NCBI GenBank assembly: GCA_020073345.1
Contig: JAIQFI010000024.1
Location: 24,545-88,544, forward strand
DNA: 64,000 nt
Origin: Terriglobia bacterium
GTDB lineage: Bacteria; Acidobacteriota; Terriglobia; Bryobacterales; Bryobacteraceae
Reading direction: 5' to 3'
Position numbers and translations under genes: made by a program. Positions 7,972-16,420 of the stretch are shown here, one piece after another. How positions within the stretch are numbered: position 1 is the stretch's first letter; the number at the start of each line of letters is the position of its first letter. The notes beneath the pieces were generated by a model. The model was not told the DNA's origin. It saw nothing but the letters and a program-made list of their open reading frames with translations, and did not search any database.

Positions 7972-9390
7972 GTGTTTCGCGGGCAGCGCCACAGGGTCAG
8001 AATCCTATTCGGGACGGCGGACGTCGTCCTGATCCTGCTCGCCTTTGCCCTGGCGTATGCGATTCGTTCGCGCCTGAATCTTGAACACGAGTTCTCCATC
8101 CCGCGGGGTGTCGGTGCATCCCTGCTGATCTGGTCCATGGTGGTCTGGGTGGCGACGGGAGCCTGGTGGGAAACCTACGACCGCATCGACGCCACTCACC
8201 CCCGCGTCATTCTGCGCCATGCGTTCCGTCAGTGCCTGTTGGGCGCGCTGTCGGTCATTCTGTTCCAGTACTTCTGGCGCCTGGATCTTAGCCGTTTGTT
8301 TGTCGGGCTCTTTGCTGGTTGCACGTGGTTCTTACTGTGCCTGTTCCGCCTGAACGCCGGGCTTCTGCTGCGCGTGGTGCGCCGCGAATTTTCGGTGCCG
8401 CATTATGTAATGGTGGTGGGTTTGGGTGACGCAGCACTCCGGATCGGCCGGCAATTGGAAGACGCGGGCGCATCCCACGGCATCCGGTTGCGGGGTTTTT
8501 TCGCAGATTCTCCAGAAACGCGATCTGCGCCTGTCGAACTTGGACAAAGCTACCCCGTCCATGCCATTCGTGAGCTTCCGGAATTGTTGCGCAGCCACGT
8601 GATCGACGAAATCATCTTCGCCACGGACAGTCGCCGCCTGGCGGAATTAGAAGACGTGATGCTGCTGTGCGAGGAAGAGGGCGTGCGCACGCGCATTGCA
8701 GTAGGTTTTCTGCCCCACGTGAACAGCCGCGTATATTTGGACCGGTTGGGAACGTCTCCGCTGCTGACCTTTTCGTCGACCCCGCACGATGAGATCCGTC
8801 TATTGGTGAAACGCGTGACCGACATCGTTCTGGCGGGCGCGGCTCTGCTCTTGCTGTTTCCCGTCATGCTCCTGATTGTGATTCTGGTCCGGTTGACATC
8901 GCCCGGACCCGCGATCTTCCGCCAGGAACGCTGCGGACTGAACGGGCGACGCTTCGTGTTTTACAAGTTCCGCTCCATGTGCCTGGATGCGGAGGCCCGG
9001 CGTGAATCGGTAGAACACATGAATCAGCGGGATGTGGTGATGAAGATTCCCAACGATCCGCGGCTCACGGGAGTCGGCCGGTGGCTGCGGAAATTCTCGG
9101 CTGACGAGTTGCCGCAACTGTGGAACGTGCTCAAGGGTGACATGTCCCTGGTGGGTCCCCGGCCCGCGATTCCCTCCGAGGTGGAACAATATAAGCGGTG
9201 GCAGCGACGGAGGCTGCGAATGCGGCCGGGTTTGACCTGCCTGTGGGCGATCAGCGGGCGCGACGAGGTCGACTTCGAGACCTGGATGAAGCTCGACATG
9301 GAGTACATCGACAACTGGTCTCTCGGGCTGGACTGGAAAATTATTTTTAAGACGATTCCCTCCGTGCTCATCGGCCGGGGCGCGCACTAG
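7972..9390 (+). CDS. polyprenyl-phosphate hexose-1-phosphate transferase (exopolysaccharide initiation)
   Basis: 472 aa from GTG 7972; no strong ribosome site is visible. Four N-terminal membrane helices (to about 130) are followed by a CoA-binding-like cytosolic domain (VVGLGDAALRIGRQL, about 145-160). One further helix then leads into the bacterial sugar-transferase domain: KFRSM, LRKFSADELPQLWNVLKGDM and VGPRP. The architecture is that of WbaP/ExoY-type enzymes, which load the first sugar-1-phosphate onto undecaprenyl phosphate. No polymerase or flippase genes are adjacent, so it is an orphan initiator here. Confidence 0.92.
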   Translation: MFRGQRHRVRILFGTADVVLILLAFALAYAIRSRLNLEHEFSIPRGVGASLLIWSMVVWVATGAWWETYDRIDATHPRVILRHAFRQCLLGALSVILFQYFWRLDLSRLFVGLFAGCTWFLLCLFRLNAGLLLRVVRREFSVPHYVMVVGLGDAALRIGRQLEDAGASHGIRLRGFFADSPETRSAPVELGQSYPVHAIRELPELLRSHVIDEIIFATDSRRLAELEDVMLLCEEEGVRTRIAVGFLPHVNSRVYLDRLGTSPLLTFSSTPHDEIRLLVKRVTDIVLAGAALLLLFPVMLLIVILVRLTSPGPAIFRQERCGLNGRRFVFYKFRSMCLDAEARRESVEHMNQRDVVMKIPNDPRLTGVGRWLRKFSADELPQLWNVLKGDMSLVGPRPAIPSEVEQYKRWQRRRLRMRPGLTCLWAISGRDEVDFETWMKLDMEYIDNWSLGLDWKIIFKTIPSVLIGRGAH

Positions 9391-9399
9391 GCCTATTCT

Positions 9400-10014
9400 A
9401 TGGAACTGGTTCCGACACAAGAGGACGTAAAGGCACTTCTGCGCCAAACCGGCGGGTTGCGCGACGGACATTTCGAGTATCCCGGCGGCCAGCACATCAC
9501 CGAATACCTGCAGGTGGCGCTCACCATGCGCGATTACCAGGCCGCCAAGGTCCTGAGCGTGGGATTGAGCCGCAAGGTGCGCGCGAACACCGAGATTCGC
9601 GCCATGATCCCGGAGCTTTCCGTGGTAGCGCCGGCGACGGGCGGCCTCCCGGTGGCCTACGGCGTATGTGAAGCCCTGCGGGCTCGTCAAGTTTATTGGG
9701 CCGAGCGCGAGAACGATAGCGAGCCTCTCCATTTCCGCCAATATTTGGAAGTGCGCCCGGGCGAAAAAGTGCTCCTGGTGGACGATATCCTGCGCACCGG
9801 CCAGAAGCTCGCCGAGGTCAAGAAATTGGTCGAGGAGCGCGGCGGGGAAGTGGTCGGATTGGCGGTGGTGGTCTATCAACCCAATCCAAGCCGCGCGGAC
9901 TTCGGTCCGCTGCCGCTTTATTATCTGGCGCAGCTGGACGGCCAATACTACTCGAACGCGGCGGCTTGCGAGCTGTGCAAGCGCCGCGTGCCGTTCGACA
10001 AAGTTCGTTTATAG
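9400..10014 (+). CDS. orotate phosphoribosyltransferase-like protein
   Basis: 204 aa. The PRPP-binding loop is VLLVDDILRTGQK (about 126-138) and an upstream strand (VVAPATGGLPVAYGVCEAL) supplies the pyrophosphate-loop region. The C-terminus has a Cys pair, C-E-L-C-K-R. Overall it resembles bacterial PyrE-type type I PRTases, which make OMP from orotate and PRPP. It lies 9 bp after the sugar-transferase gene and 12 bp before the sulfatase relative, so all three are probably co-transcribed. Calling it the true pyrE would need the rest of the pyrimidine genes, which are absent here. Confidence 0.8.
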   Translation: MELVPTQEDVKALLRQTGGLRDGHFEYPGGQHITEYLQVALTMRDYQAAKVLSVGLSRKVRANTEIRAMIPELSVVAPATGGLPVAYGVCEALRARQVYWAERENDSEPLHFRQYLEVRPGEKVLLVDDILRTGQKLAEVKKLVEERGGEVVGLAVVVYQPNPSRADFGPLPLYYLAQLDGQYYSNAAACELCKRRVPFDKVRL

Positions 10015-10026
10015 AAAGGTTCGTTT

Positions 10027-10785
10027 GTGACTCGTCGAACGATCCTTCTGGCTCCGCTCGCGCTGGCGGCACAATCGGTCCGGCCTCGAGTTCAGATCCT
10101 ATGGATCGACGGATCTGCCGTACCAGAGGAGTTCGGGCGCGACAGCGTGGTCTTTCCAAGAGCTTATACGTGTTGTCCCGCGGCGGGTCTCGCGCGACGC
10201 GCACTCGAAACGGGACGATTTCCGCACGCGGCGCGTCCGGCGAATCCTTCGGTTACGAGCCTGGTGGGATCCGGCTCCGACACGATCACCGTGCTGACCG
10301 CGGAATCGGGGAATGGCGAAGACTCGCCGTTTCAGCGATCTGTGTTGGTGCCGCTGGCGATTCGCTGGCCGGGAAAGCTGAAGCCGCGCGTCGCGAACGA
10401 TCTGCTCATTTCGCACGCCGACCTGCTGCCGACCTTGCTCGCGTTTTTGGGACTTACGCCGCCGGAAGGATTGCAGGGCCGCGATCTCTCAAAGTTGATT
10501 GAAGGCGGCCAGGGCGAGTTGCCAGATTCGGTCTACGCCGAGGGCAGGCTGGGCCTACCGGGCGAATGGCGCTTGGTGGTTCGCGGGTATGACAAGCTGG
10601 TGATTCGTCCACAAGAAGAAGCGACGCGCCTCTACAATCTGGCCGACGATCCCAAGGAAGAGAACGACTTGGGGCACGACCGCGAGCACGAGCTGACACG
10701 CGATTCCATGGTGGCGCTGGCAAGGCAGTGGATGCGCAAGCTGGGGGACGGCGTGGATCCCTCAGGATTGCGATTAAGGAATTAG
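10027..10785 (+). CDS. truncated sulfatase-family protein lacking catalytic residues
   Basis: 252 aa against about 450-550 for real sulfatases; start GTG after AGAAAGG. The N-terminus looks exported (TRRTILLAPLALAAQS). Family segments are recognisable in order: YTCCPAAGLARRALETGRFPH for the signature, VPLAIRWPGKL, SHADLLPTLLAFLG, LQGRDLSKLI and TRLYNLADDPKEENDL. The formylglycine Cys (C-S-P-S-R) aligns with Ala in A-G-L-A-R, the metal strand S-D-H-G reads A-E-S-G, and the N-terminal Asp pair is missing. It therefore should not be a working sulfatase. The frame is intact, so it may be a binding protein rather than decaying debris. Confidence 0.75.
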   Translation: MTRRTILLAPLALAAQSVRPRVQILWIDGSAVPEEFGRDSVVFPRAYTCCPAAGLARRALETGRFPHAARPANPSVTSLVGSGSDTITVLTAESGNGEDSPFQRSVLVPLAIRWPGKLKPRVANDLLISHADLLPTLLAFLGLTPPEGLQGRDLSKLIEGGQGELPDSVYAEGRLGLPGEWRLVVRGYDKLVIRPQEEATRLYNLADDPKEENDLGHDREHELTRDSMVALARQWMRKLGDGVDPSGLRLRN

Positions 10786-10812
10786 CGGCGTCGGGCTAAG
10801 CTTTCCTCGCTC

Positions 10813-11436
10813 CTACTGTTTTGGAGGTGGATCGGTGGGACGCCGAAGCGTGGGAGCTTTCTTCGGAGTATTCTTCTTCTCCTGCTCCTTTTTCTCCTTC
10901 GCCTCGTCGGAGGTAAGGGCGGCGGTGCGCGCGGCCTTTTCCTTCGAGTCCTTCGCGGCCACCTCAGCGGCGCGGCCGCCCAGGTCGGCTTGCGAGAGCT
11001 CCAGGCTGTCCGAGGTCGTGTCGATGGCGTCCTTCAACACGAAGTCGTAGCGCGCCAGATCGGACGGCTCGGATTTCTGGATCTTCTGCAAGCGCGCCAG
11101 CATGGTGCGCTCGCTCTCGACCGTGGCGGCCATCCCGAGGTTGATAGCGACCTTGCGGCGCAGCGCGTCATCGGCAACCGTATCGATGGCGTCGATGATT
11201 TTGGTGTAATCCTCGAGCAGGTCGTGAATCAGGACGGAGCGGCCGGGTTTGTTCTGCGCCACCAGCTGATCCACCTGTTCCACACGCTGCTTGGCGAAGA
11301 CCAGATAGAGCTTGAGCCGTTCGTTGGGCTCCTGAACCAGGCGGACCTGATCGGCTTCGTCGTTCGTGAGAAAGTCGCGCCCCACTTGCGCCGTTAGAGG
11401 AAGGCCGACCAAAAGCGACACCAGCAGAGTCTTCAT
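10813..11436 (-). CDS. secreted hypothetical protein, helical with Lys/Glu-rich tail
   Basis: 207 aa with a signal peptide (MKTLLVSLLVGLPLTAQ). The body is predicted all-helical (residues 30-150) without a domain I recognise. The last 60 residues are Lys/Glu/Ala-rich and end in a Pro-rich stretch. The start overlaps the stop of the upstream gene by 4 bases (ATGA), so the two are coupled and probably work together in the periplasm. Confidence 0.75.
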   Translation of the reverse strand: MKTLLVSLLVGLPLTAQVGRDFLTNDEADQVRLVQEPNERLKLYLVFAKQRVEQVDQLVAQNKPGRSVLIHDLLEDYTKIIDAIDTVADDALRRKVAINLGMAATVESERTMLARLQKIQKSEPSDLARYDFVLKDAIDTTSDSLELSQADLGGRAAEVAAKDSKEKAARTAALTSDEAKEKKEQEKKNTPKKAPTLRRPTDPPPKQ

Positions 11437-11858
11437 TTTTTCTTCCCCATGATCCCGGTGATCAGCTTATCGTGAATCTCGGAAACCGTGTGTTGCGCCG
11501 ATTCCACCACGCTGCGGTCCAAGGCACTCATCAAGTCACTCAGGTTATCCAGACGGCGCAGAATCTGGCGCGTGGACTTCTCAGCGTCCTTGAACGGTTT
11601 GGAGTTGCGCCGTGGGTCTTTCCCGGTCGCCATCAGCGACTCGTAGGAAAGCTGCACACCTGCCTCCACTTCGCCCAGTGCGGCGCGGCTGGCCTCCAGA
11701 TCGCCTTTTTTATATGCGTCACGGGCGGCGTCCAGGGAGGAATCGGCGTATCGCAGCGCCAATTCACTGCGCTTTTCCAATTTTGGCTCGGACTTGATTC
11801 CGGCCAGATCCATCGCCAATAAGTCCAGCACGAGCATGAGGGTAAGTAGCAGATGCAT
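11433..11858 (-). CDS. secreted hypothetical protein, helical
   Basis: 141 aa. A hydrophobic start (MHLLLTLMLVLDLLAMDLAG) suggests a signal peptide or anchor, and the rest is helical, with YADSSLDAARDAYKKGDLEASRAALGEV resembling one tetratricopeptide-like hairpin split here as YADSSLDAARDAY / KKGDLEASRAALGEV. It sits 4 bp after the TPR gene and overlaps the next gene by 4 bases. The three-gene set TPR - 141 aa - 207 aa is probably one functional unit of unknown role. Confidence 0.75.
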   Translation of the reverse strand: MHLLLTLMLVLDLLAMDLAGIKSEPKLEKRSELALRYADSSLDAARDAYKKGDLEASRAALGEVEAGVQLSYESLMATGKDPRRNSKPFKDAEKSTRQILRRLDNLSDLMSALDRSVVESAQHTVSEIHDKLITGIMGKKK

Positions 11859-11862
11859 CGCT

Positions 11863-13074
11863 TTACCTCTTGCCTAACACTTTTTCGAGAGCCTTGACGC
11901 GCTGCCGGGCGATGAATTCCTGATCGGGATTCACGTTCTGACTTGCCGCGAGGAATTTAGTGTATGCCTCGAGAGCTTCTTTCGACCGCTGTAAGCGGTC
12001 TAAGGTAATAGCCCGCAGGTAGAAATGCCCGCTGGTTTCCGCGCCGAGATCGCGCACGTGATCGAGCGCGGCCAGCCCATCCAAAGGCTGCTCGGCCATG
12101 ATCAGCACACCCGCCAACTCGGTCCAGGCTTCGGTGGCATCGGGCTTGATCTTCGCGGCCGTGGAAAACTCTTCCGCGGCCGAAGGGAATCTGCGCTCGT
12201 CTCGGAGGATGCGAGCATGGAACATGCGCAGATCGAAATCTTCTGGTGCGGCCGCGACGCCTTTGGCCGCCAGCGGCTCTGCTTTCGCGAGCTGCTTCTC
12301 TTTGACGTAGGCTTGCGCCAGCGCGATTTGATTCGCGGGCGTGGGGGATTTCGCAACGACGGGCTCGAGCGTCGTGATGGCCGCGGCGCTCTGCCCGGTC
12401 TGGAGCAGCAGCACCCCGGCGCGCTCCTGAGCGCCTGGATTATCCGGAAATTCGCGGTAGATGTCGAGAGCCTGCGGCAGCTCGTGATGATCCTCATACT
12501 GCGTCGCGAGCTCTAGCAGAAAATTGTGATATTCGTGCTCGAGGTTCGCCGCTTTGCGATAGTGCGGTTCGGCTTCATTGCGCTGACCCTGCTGCGCCAA
12601 CGCCTGACCCAGCCCCAGCTCGGCTCCGGCCGAAGCCGCGTCCATCTCGACCGCCTTCTGGTATGCCGCTTGGGCTTCCGCGAACTGCTTGGTCGCGAGA
12701 AGCGCGTCACCCAGATAATAGACCGGCCGGAACTCCCTGGGCTTCTGCTCCGCGGCTTCCTTCAAGAGGGGAATCGCCGCCGCGGGATCGTTCACATTGA
12801 GGAGCGAGATGGAGAGGTTGAGCAGCGCTTCATACAGGCCCGGATGCAGGTCCAGAGTCTTCCTATACTCGGGGATCGCTTGCGCGTCCTTATTCGAGGT
12901 GCTGTAGGCCAGCGCGAGGTTGAAGTGCGCGCTGTAATCGGCCGGCTCGGCGGCGACGGCCTTGGTGAACAACTCCACCGCGGCGTCGGAATTTCCGGCG
13001 TCCAACGCCTTCAGCCCTTCGGCAACGTAGTCGGGGGCCTGGGCGAGCAGAGCGACAAACAGGATCGGCCACAT
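11863..13074 (-). CDS. exported tetratricopeptide-repeat protein
   Basis: 403 aa from the ATG at 13072-13074 (MWPILFVALLAQA); the open frame upstream is antisense to the GNAT gene and not used. A short signal peptide is followed by about ten TPR units through to residue 395, for example DAAVELFTKAVAAEPADYSAHFNLALAY. TPR proteins scaffold complexes, here probably in the periplasm. It follows the GNAT gene by 29 bp and leads two coupled small secreted-protein genes. Confidence 0.88.
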   Translation of the reverse strand: MWPILFVALLAQAPDYVAEGLKALDAGNSDAAVELFTKAVAAEPADYSAHFNLALAYSTSNKDAQAIPEYRKTLDLHPGLYEALLNLSISLLNVNDPAAAIPLLKEAAEQKPREFRPVYYLGDALLATKQFAEAQAAYQKAVEMDAASAGAELGLGQALAQQGQRNEAEPHYRKAANLEHEYHNFLLELATQYEDHHELPQALDIYREFPDNPGAQERAGVLLLQTGQSAAAITTLEPVVAKSPTPANQIALAQAYVKEKQLAKAEPLAAKGVAAAPEDFDLRMFHARILRDERRFPSAAEEFSTAAKIKPDATEAWTELAGVLIMAEQPLDGLAALDHVRDLGAETSGHFYLRAITLDRLQRSKEALEAYTKFLAASQNVNPDQEFIARQRVKALEKVLGKR

Positions 13075-13103
13075 ACTTCTGCTTAAATTGTAGTCCGCGC
13101 GGG

Positions 13104-13892
13104 CTATCTCGTCAGATATACAGAGAACTTCGCGACTTCGTTGAACCCCAGCCGCCGGTAGAGTGAATATCCTGCATCGGTCGACTGGAGCACGACGCGC
13201 TGGGTCCCGGTGCGCTGCTGTTCTGAGGCGACAGCAGCACGCAGCAGCGCTTCGCCGTAACCCAGGCGGCGGCATTCGGGGAGCGTCGAAAGGGAATAGA
13301 CGCCCAGAGCTTGCGGAGTCGCGACGATGGCGACAATAGCCACCGGTTTTCCAGCCGCGAAACCGACAAATCCGCGATATTCTCCGAACCAGGCTCGTTC
13401 GGGCTCGTACACGGCTTTCGCGATTTTCATGGGTATGTCGAAGCTCACCGCGGTAAGGGCGCCGAAAGCCTGGCGCGTCGCGCGATCCGCAACCGGCAGG
13501 CACTCGATTTTTGGCAGCGGCCGCACGGGCGGCGCCAGCGATTCGGCCAGCATGCCGGGAGCTTGCGAGATGGGGCGCAGGTCGCGATCCATCAACAGCG
13601 CGCGCGCCTGGCGGCGCGTGGGGGTGTCCAGGGCGTCCTCACACAGCCAAAACGACCAGCGCATGGTGCGAGGCGCAAAGTAGCGGGCGCACCGGGAGAG
13701 ACGTTCCGTGAATCCGGCGATGCCTTCCGGCGGATGGCCCTCCAGCAAAGCGATATTGAATACGCCGTAATCGAGGCCGGAATAGATGGCCATTGCGCCG
13801 TCCAGGGAGTGAATCTCCCCCGCGCCGGTGGCATCGCCGAAGAAACGCATGGCGGCGCGCAGGTTGGAGTCGACAATCTGAAAATCGCGCAT
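13104..13892 (-). CDS. GNAT-family N-acetyltransferase
   Basis: 262 aa. The C-terminal half is a GNAT domain: the acetyl-CoA loop appears as LPECRRLGYGEALLRAAV (about 205-222) and the final strand as GYSLYRRLGFNEVAKFSVY. The N-terminal half (1-130) looks like a second, degenerate acetyltransferase lobe. The substrate cannot be told. The gene starts 4 bp after the priA stop codon, so it is co-transcribed with priA. Confidence 0.85.
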   Translation of the reverse strand: MRDFQIVDSNLRAAMRFFGDATGAGEIHSLDGAMAIYSGLDYGVFNIALLEGHPPEGIAGFTERLSRCARYFAPRTMRWSFWLCEDALDTPTRRQARALLMDRDLRPISQAPGMLAESLAPPVRPLPKIECLPVADRATRQAFGALTAVSFDIPMKIAKAVYEPERAWFGEYRGFVGFAAGKPVAIVAIVATPQALGVYSLSTLPECRRLGYGEALLRAAVASEQQRTGTQRVVLQSTDAGYSLYRRLGFNEVAKFSVYLTR

Positions 13893-13896
13893 CGCG

Positions 13897-16338
13897 TTAA
13901 AGCAGCGTCATGGGATCCACGTCGATCGCCAAATTCGCCGGACCCCATTTCTGGGCGGCCGCGAACCTGCGCACTTCGCCCAGTAGTTCGCCGAGCCGTT
14001 TGCGGCTGGAGGTTTTCAGCAGCATCTGATAACGATACTCAGTCTTCACGCGCAACACCGGAGCAGGGGCTGGGCCCATCACACGGACACCTTCGGGCGC
14101 GGGGTTCAGCAACCGGCCGAGAGCCGCACTGCGCGTCAATGCATCTTCTTCGTTGGTGGAGCGGATGATCACGTTGGCCAGGGCTCCGAACGGTGGGTAG
14201 TACATCAACCGCCGGAACTCGATTTCCTTACGATAGAACTTCTCGTAATCCTGCTCCGCGGCGCACTGGATCGCGTAATGATCGGGCTGGATGGTCTGAA
14301 TGAGAACAATGCCGGGCGTTTCTCCGCGTCCGGCGCGCCCGGCGGCCTGTGTGAGCAGCTGAAACGTTCGCTCGGCCGCCCGGAAGTCGGGGAGTCCCAG
14401 GCCCAGGTCGGCATTGACGATCCCCACCAGCGTCACGTTGGGGATGTCGTGACCCTTGGCGATCATCTGCGTGCCCACCAGAATGTCGTAGTGATGTTCG
14501 CGGAAGCCCGCCAGGATCGTTTCGTAATCGCGCTTGCCGCCAACCGTGTCGCGATCCAGGCGCGCGATGCGAGCCTTTGGAAAAAAAGCGCCCAGTTCCT
14601 GTTCCAGGCGTTCGCTGCCGACGCCGATGAACTGCAGATAGTCGCTCGCGCACTTCGGACATTTTCCCGGAACCGGGGTCGCGTAATTGCAGTAATGGCA
14701 CAGCATGCGCCGGTCGCGCTTGTGGTAGGTCAGCGTGACCGAGCAGTTCACGCACTGCAGCCGCTCGCCGCAAGCCCGGCACGCGACGAAGCTCGAAAAG
14801 CCGCGGCGGTTCAACAGCAGCATGGTTTGCTCGCCGTTCTCTAAACGTTCCGTCACCGCATCGATCAACGCGCGCGAAAAGGTCGCCTGCTTGCGGGTTT
14901 CGAGGAACTCACGGCGCATGTCGATCACGGAAACCGTCGGCATGGGACGGCGCTCGATACGTCCGGGCAGAGCCAGGCGAGTGTATTTGCCGCGCTCGGC
15001 GTTGTAGCGGGTTTCCAGACTCGGCGTGGCCGAGCCCAATACAATGACCGCGTTTCCATTTCGAGCCCGGACTACGGCCACATCGCGGCCATGATAGCGC
15101 GGCGTTTCCTGCTGCTTGTAGCTCTGGTCGTGTTCTTCGTCGACAATGATCAGGCCCAGGTTCTGAACCGGCGCGAAGACTCCGGATCGGGTGGCGACCA
15201 CCACCGACGCTTCCCCGGCGCGGATCCTGCGCCATTCCTGGGCGCGTTCGGAATCGTGGAACGCGGAGTGCAAAATGGCGACGCGCTCACCGAACCGATG
15301 GTGAAACTGTCCGGCCACGGCGGGTGTCAGCCCGATCTCGGGGACCAGCAGCAGCGCGCCCCGGCCCAGCGCCAGCGCCGCTTCGATGGCACTCAGATAC
15401 ACTTCGGTTTTGCCCGATCCAGTGACGCCTTCGAGCAGAAACGCCTGAAACTGGCGCGAGCCCAGCGCGGAACCGATGGCCTCGAATGCGTCCTGCTGGT
15501 GCGGATTCAGCGTGTGCGGCGCGCGGGGCGGGGCAGCGAGGCTCGAAACCGGCTCCAGAGCGAGCCTGGCGAGTTGACGGCGAGCCAACGCGCGGGCAGC
15601 AGTGCTGGCCTTCGGCAGGGTGTCTTCGAGGGTGGCAAGATTGTGCTGGCCCGGATGAAGTTCGAGGTAGGCGAGCAGCTCGCGCTCTGGCTTCGGGATT
15701 TTCTCAGATGCGCGCGCGACGAACTCCACTCGCAGCCGTGCGGCGGATGCCCGCAGAGGATCGCGCTCGGCGGCGATGTCCTCCGATTCGACGAATCCCT
15801 TCTTCTCGAGCGACCGCAATACGTTGGCGGCTTGGGTGACCTTTTTCGTCAGGTACGACGCCGAGAGCGCGCGGCCGTCGAGCATGCGCAGAATCGCTGC
15901 GGCGGGATCTTCCTGCTCGGTGCCGGTCAGGTGCAACTGGCGAGCCGCGTCGCGTCCGGAGGGCGTGAGGGAGTACACACGACCGCGCCGGATGTCGGCT
16001 GCCAGCGGCGTCATCGCGCGCAAGGTTTCCCCGAGCGGTGCGCAATAGTATGTGGAAATCCAGCGGCCGAGGTCGAGGAGACTCTCGTCGAGAGCCGGAT
16101 CTTCCTCGAGCAGGTGCAGCGCTTCCTTCGCGGGGGCAGACGGCGGCTGGCTGTGGGTCGCCAGGACCACGCCGGTTAGCTTGCGCGATCCGAACGGAAC
16201 CAGGATCCGGCAGCCGGGCTGGACACGACGGCGCAGGGTTTCGGGGAGCCTATAGGTGAAGGCGGTGTCGATCGGGACCGGCAGGCTGACATCGCAGTAG
16301 ACCGGTGCCTCGGAGGGAAAAGGTGCAGCGGACGTCAC
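13897..16338 (-). CDS. priA: primosomal protein N' (replication restart helicase PriA)
   Basis: 813 aa. The N-terminal 3'-DNA-binding domain (about 10-110) precedes helicase lobes with Walker A GVTGSGKTE (304-312) and a DEEH box (IIVDEEHDQSYKQQ). The zinc domain carries its cysteines as CRACGERLQC, CHYC and CPKC. The QAAGRAGRG motif VI follows. PriA reloads the replisome at collapsed forks. It is the first gene of a five-gene minus-strand run; length and motif order are normal. Confidence 0.97.
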   Translation of the reverse strand: MTSAAPFPSEAPVYCDVSLPVPIDTAFTYRLPETLRRRVQPGCRILVPFGSRKLTGVVLATHSQPPSAPAKEALHLLEEDPALDESLLDLGRWISTYYCAPLGETLRAMTPLAADIRRGRVYSLTPSGRDAARQLHLTGTEQEDPAAAILRMLDGRALSASYLTKKVTQAANVLRSLEKKGFVESEDIAAERDPLRASAARLRVEFVARASEKIPKPERELLAYLELHPGQHNLATLEDTLPKASTAARALARRQLARLALEPVSSLAAPPRAPHTLNPHQQDAFEAIGSALGSRQFQAFLLEGVTGSGKTEVYLSAIEAALALGRGALLLVPEIGLTPAVAGQFHHRFGERVAILHSAFHDSERAQEWRRIRAGEASVVVATRSGVFAPVQNLGLIIVDEEHDQSYKQQETPRYHGRDVAVVRARNGNAVIVLGSATPSLETRYNAERGKYTRLALPGRIERRPMPTVSVIDMRREFLETRKQATFSRALIDAVTERLENGEQTMLLLNRRGFSSFVACRACGERLQCVNCSVTLTYHKRDRRMLCHYCNYATPVPGKCPKCASDYLQFIGVGSERLEQELGAFFPKARIARLDRDTVGGKRDYETILAGFREHHYDILVGTQMIAKGHDIPNVTLVGIVNADLGLGLPDFRAAERTFQLLTQAAGRAGRGETPGIVLIQTIQPDHYAIQCAAEQDYEKFYRKEIEFRRLMYYPPFGALANVIIRSTNEEDALTRSAALGRLLNPAPEGVRVMGPAPAPVLRVKTEYRYQMLLKTSSRKRLGELLGEVRRFAAAQKWGPANLAIDVDPMTLL

Positions 16339-16373
16339 CTGATCGGATTATACTGCGCGGAACCGTTCGATTA

Positions 16374-16401
16374 TTGTCGCGGCTCTGGCGGTTGGTATAA
16401 T
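16374..16401 (+). promoter_or_regulatory. sigma70-type promoter of the 16421 gene
   Basis: TTGTCG at 16374-16379, a 16-bp spacer and a perfect TATAAT at 16396-16401, about 20 bp before the GTG start. A GAGGGAG ribosome site at 16407-16413 follows. Confidence 0.55.
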
Positions 16402-16420
16402 TCTGCGAGGGAGACCACCT

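Noticed and set aside
8800..9945. A 381-codon frame antisense to the sugar transferase and PRTase genes
   Set aside because: No family resemblance, spans two well-supported genes, and has the composition of a shadow frame.
10813..11436. TolA/TonB-like protein because of the Lys/Glu/Ala-rich tail
   Set aside because: There is a cleavable signal instead of an anchor and no C-terminal TolA or TonB domain; the tail is only low complexity.
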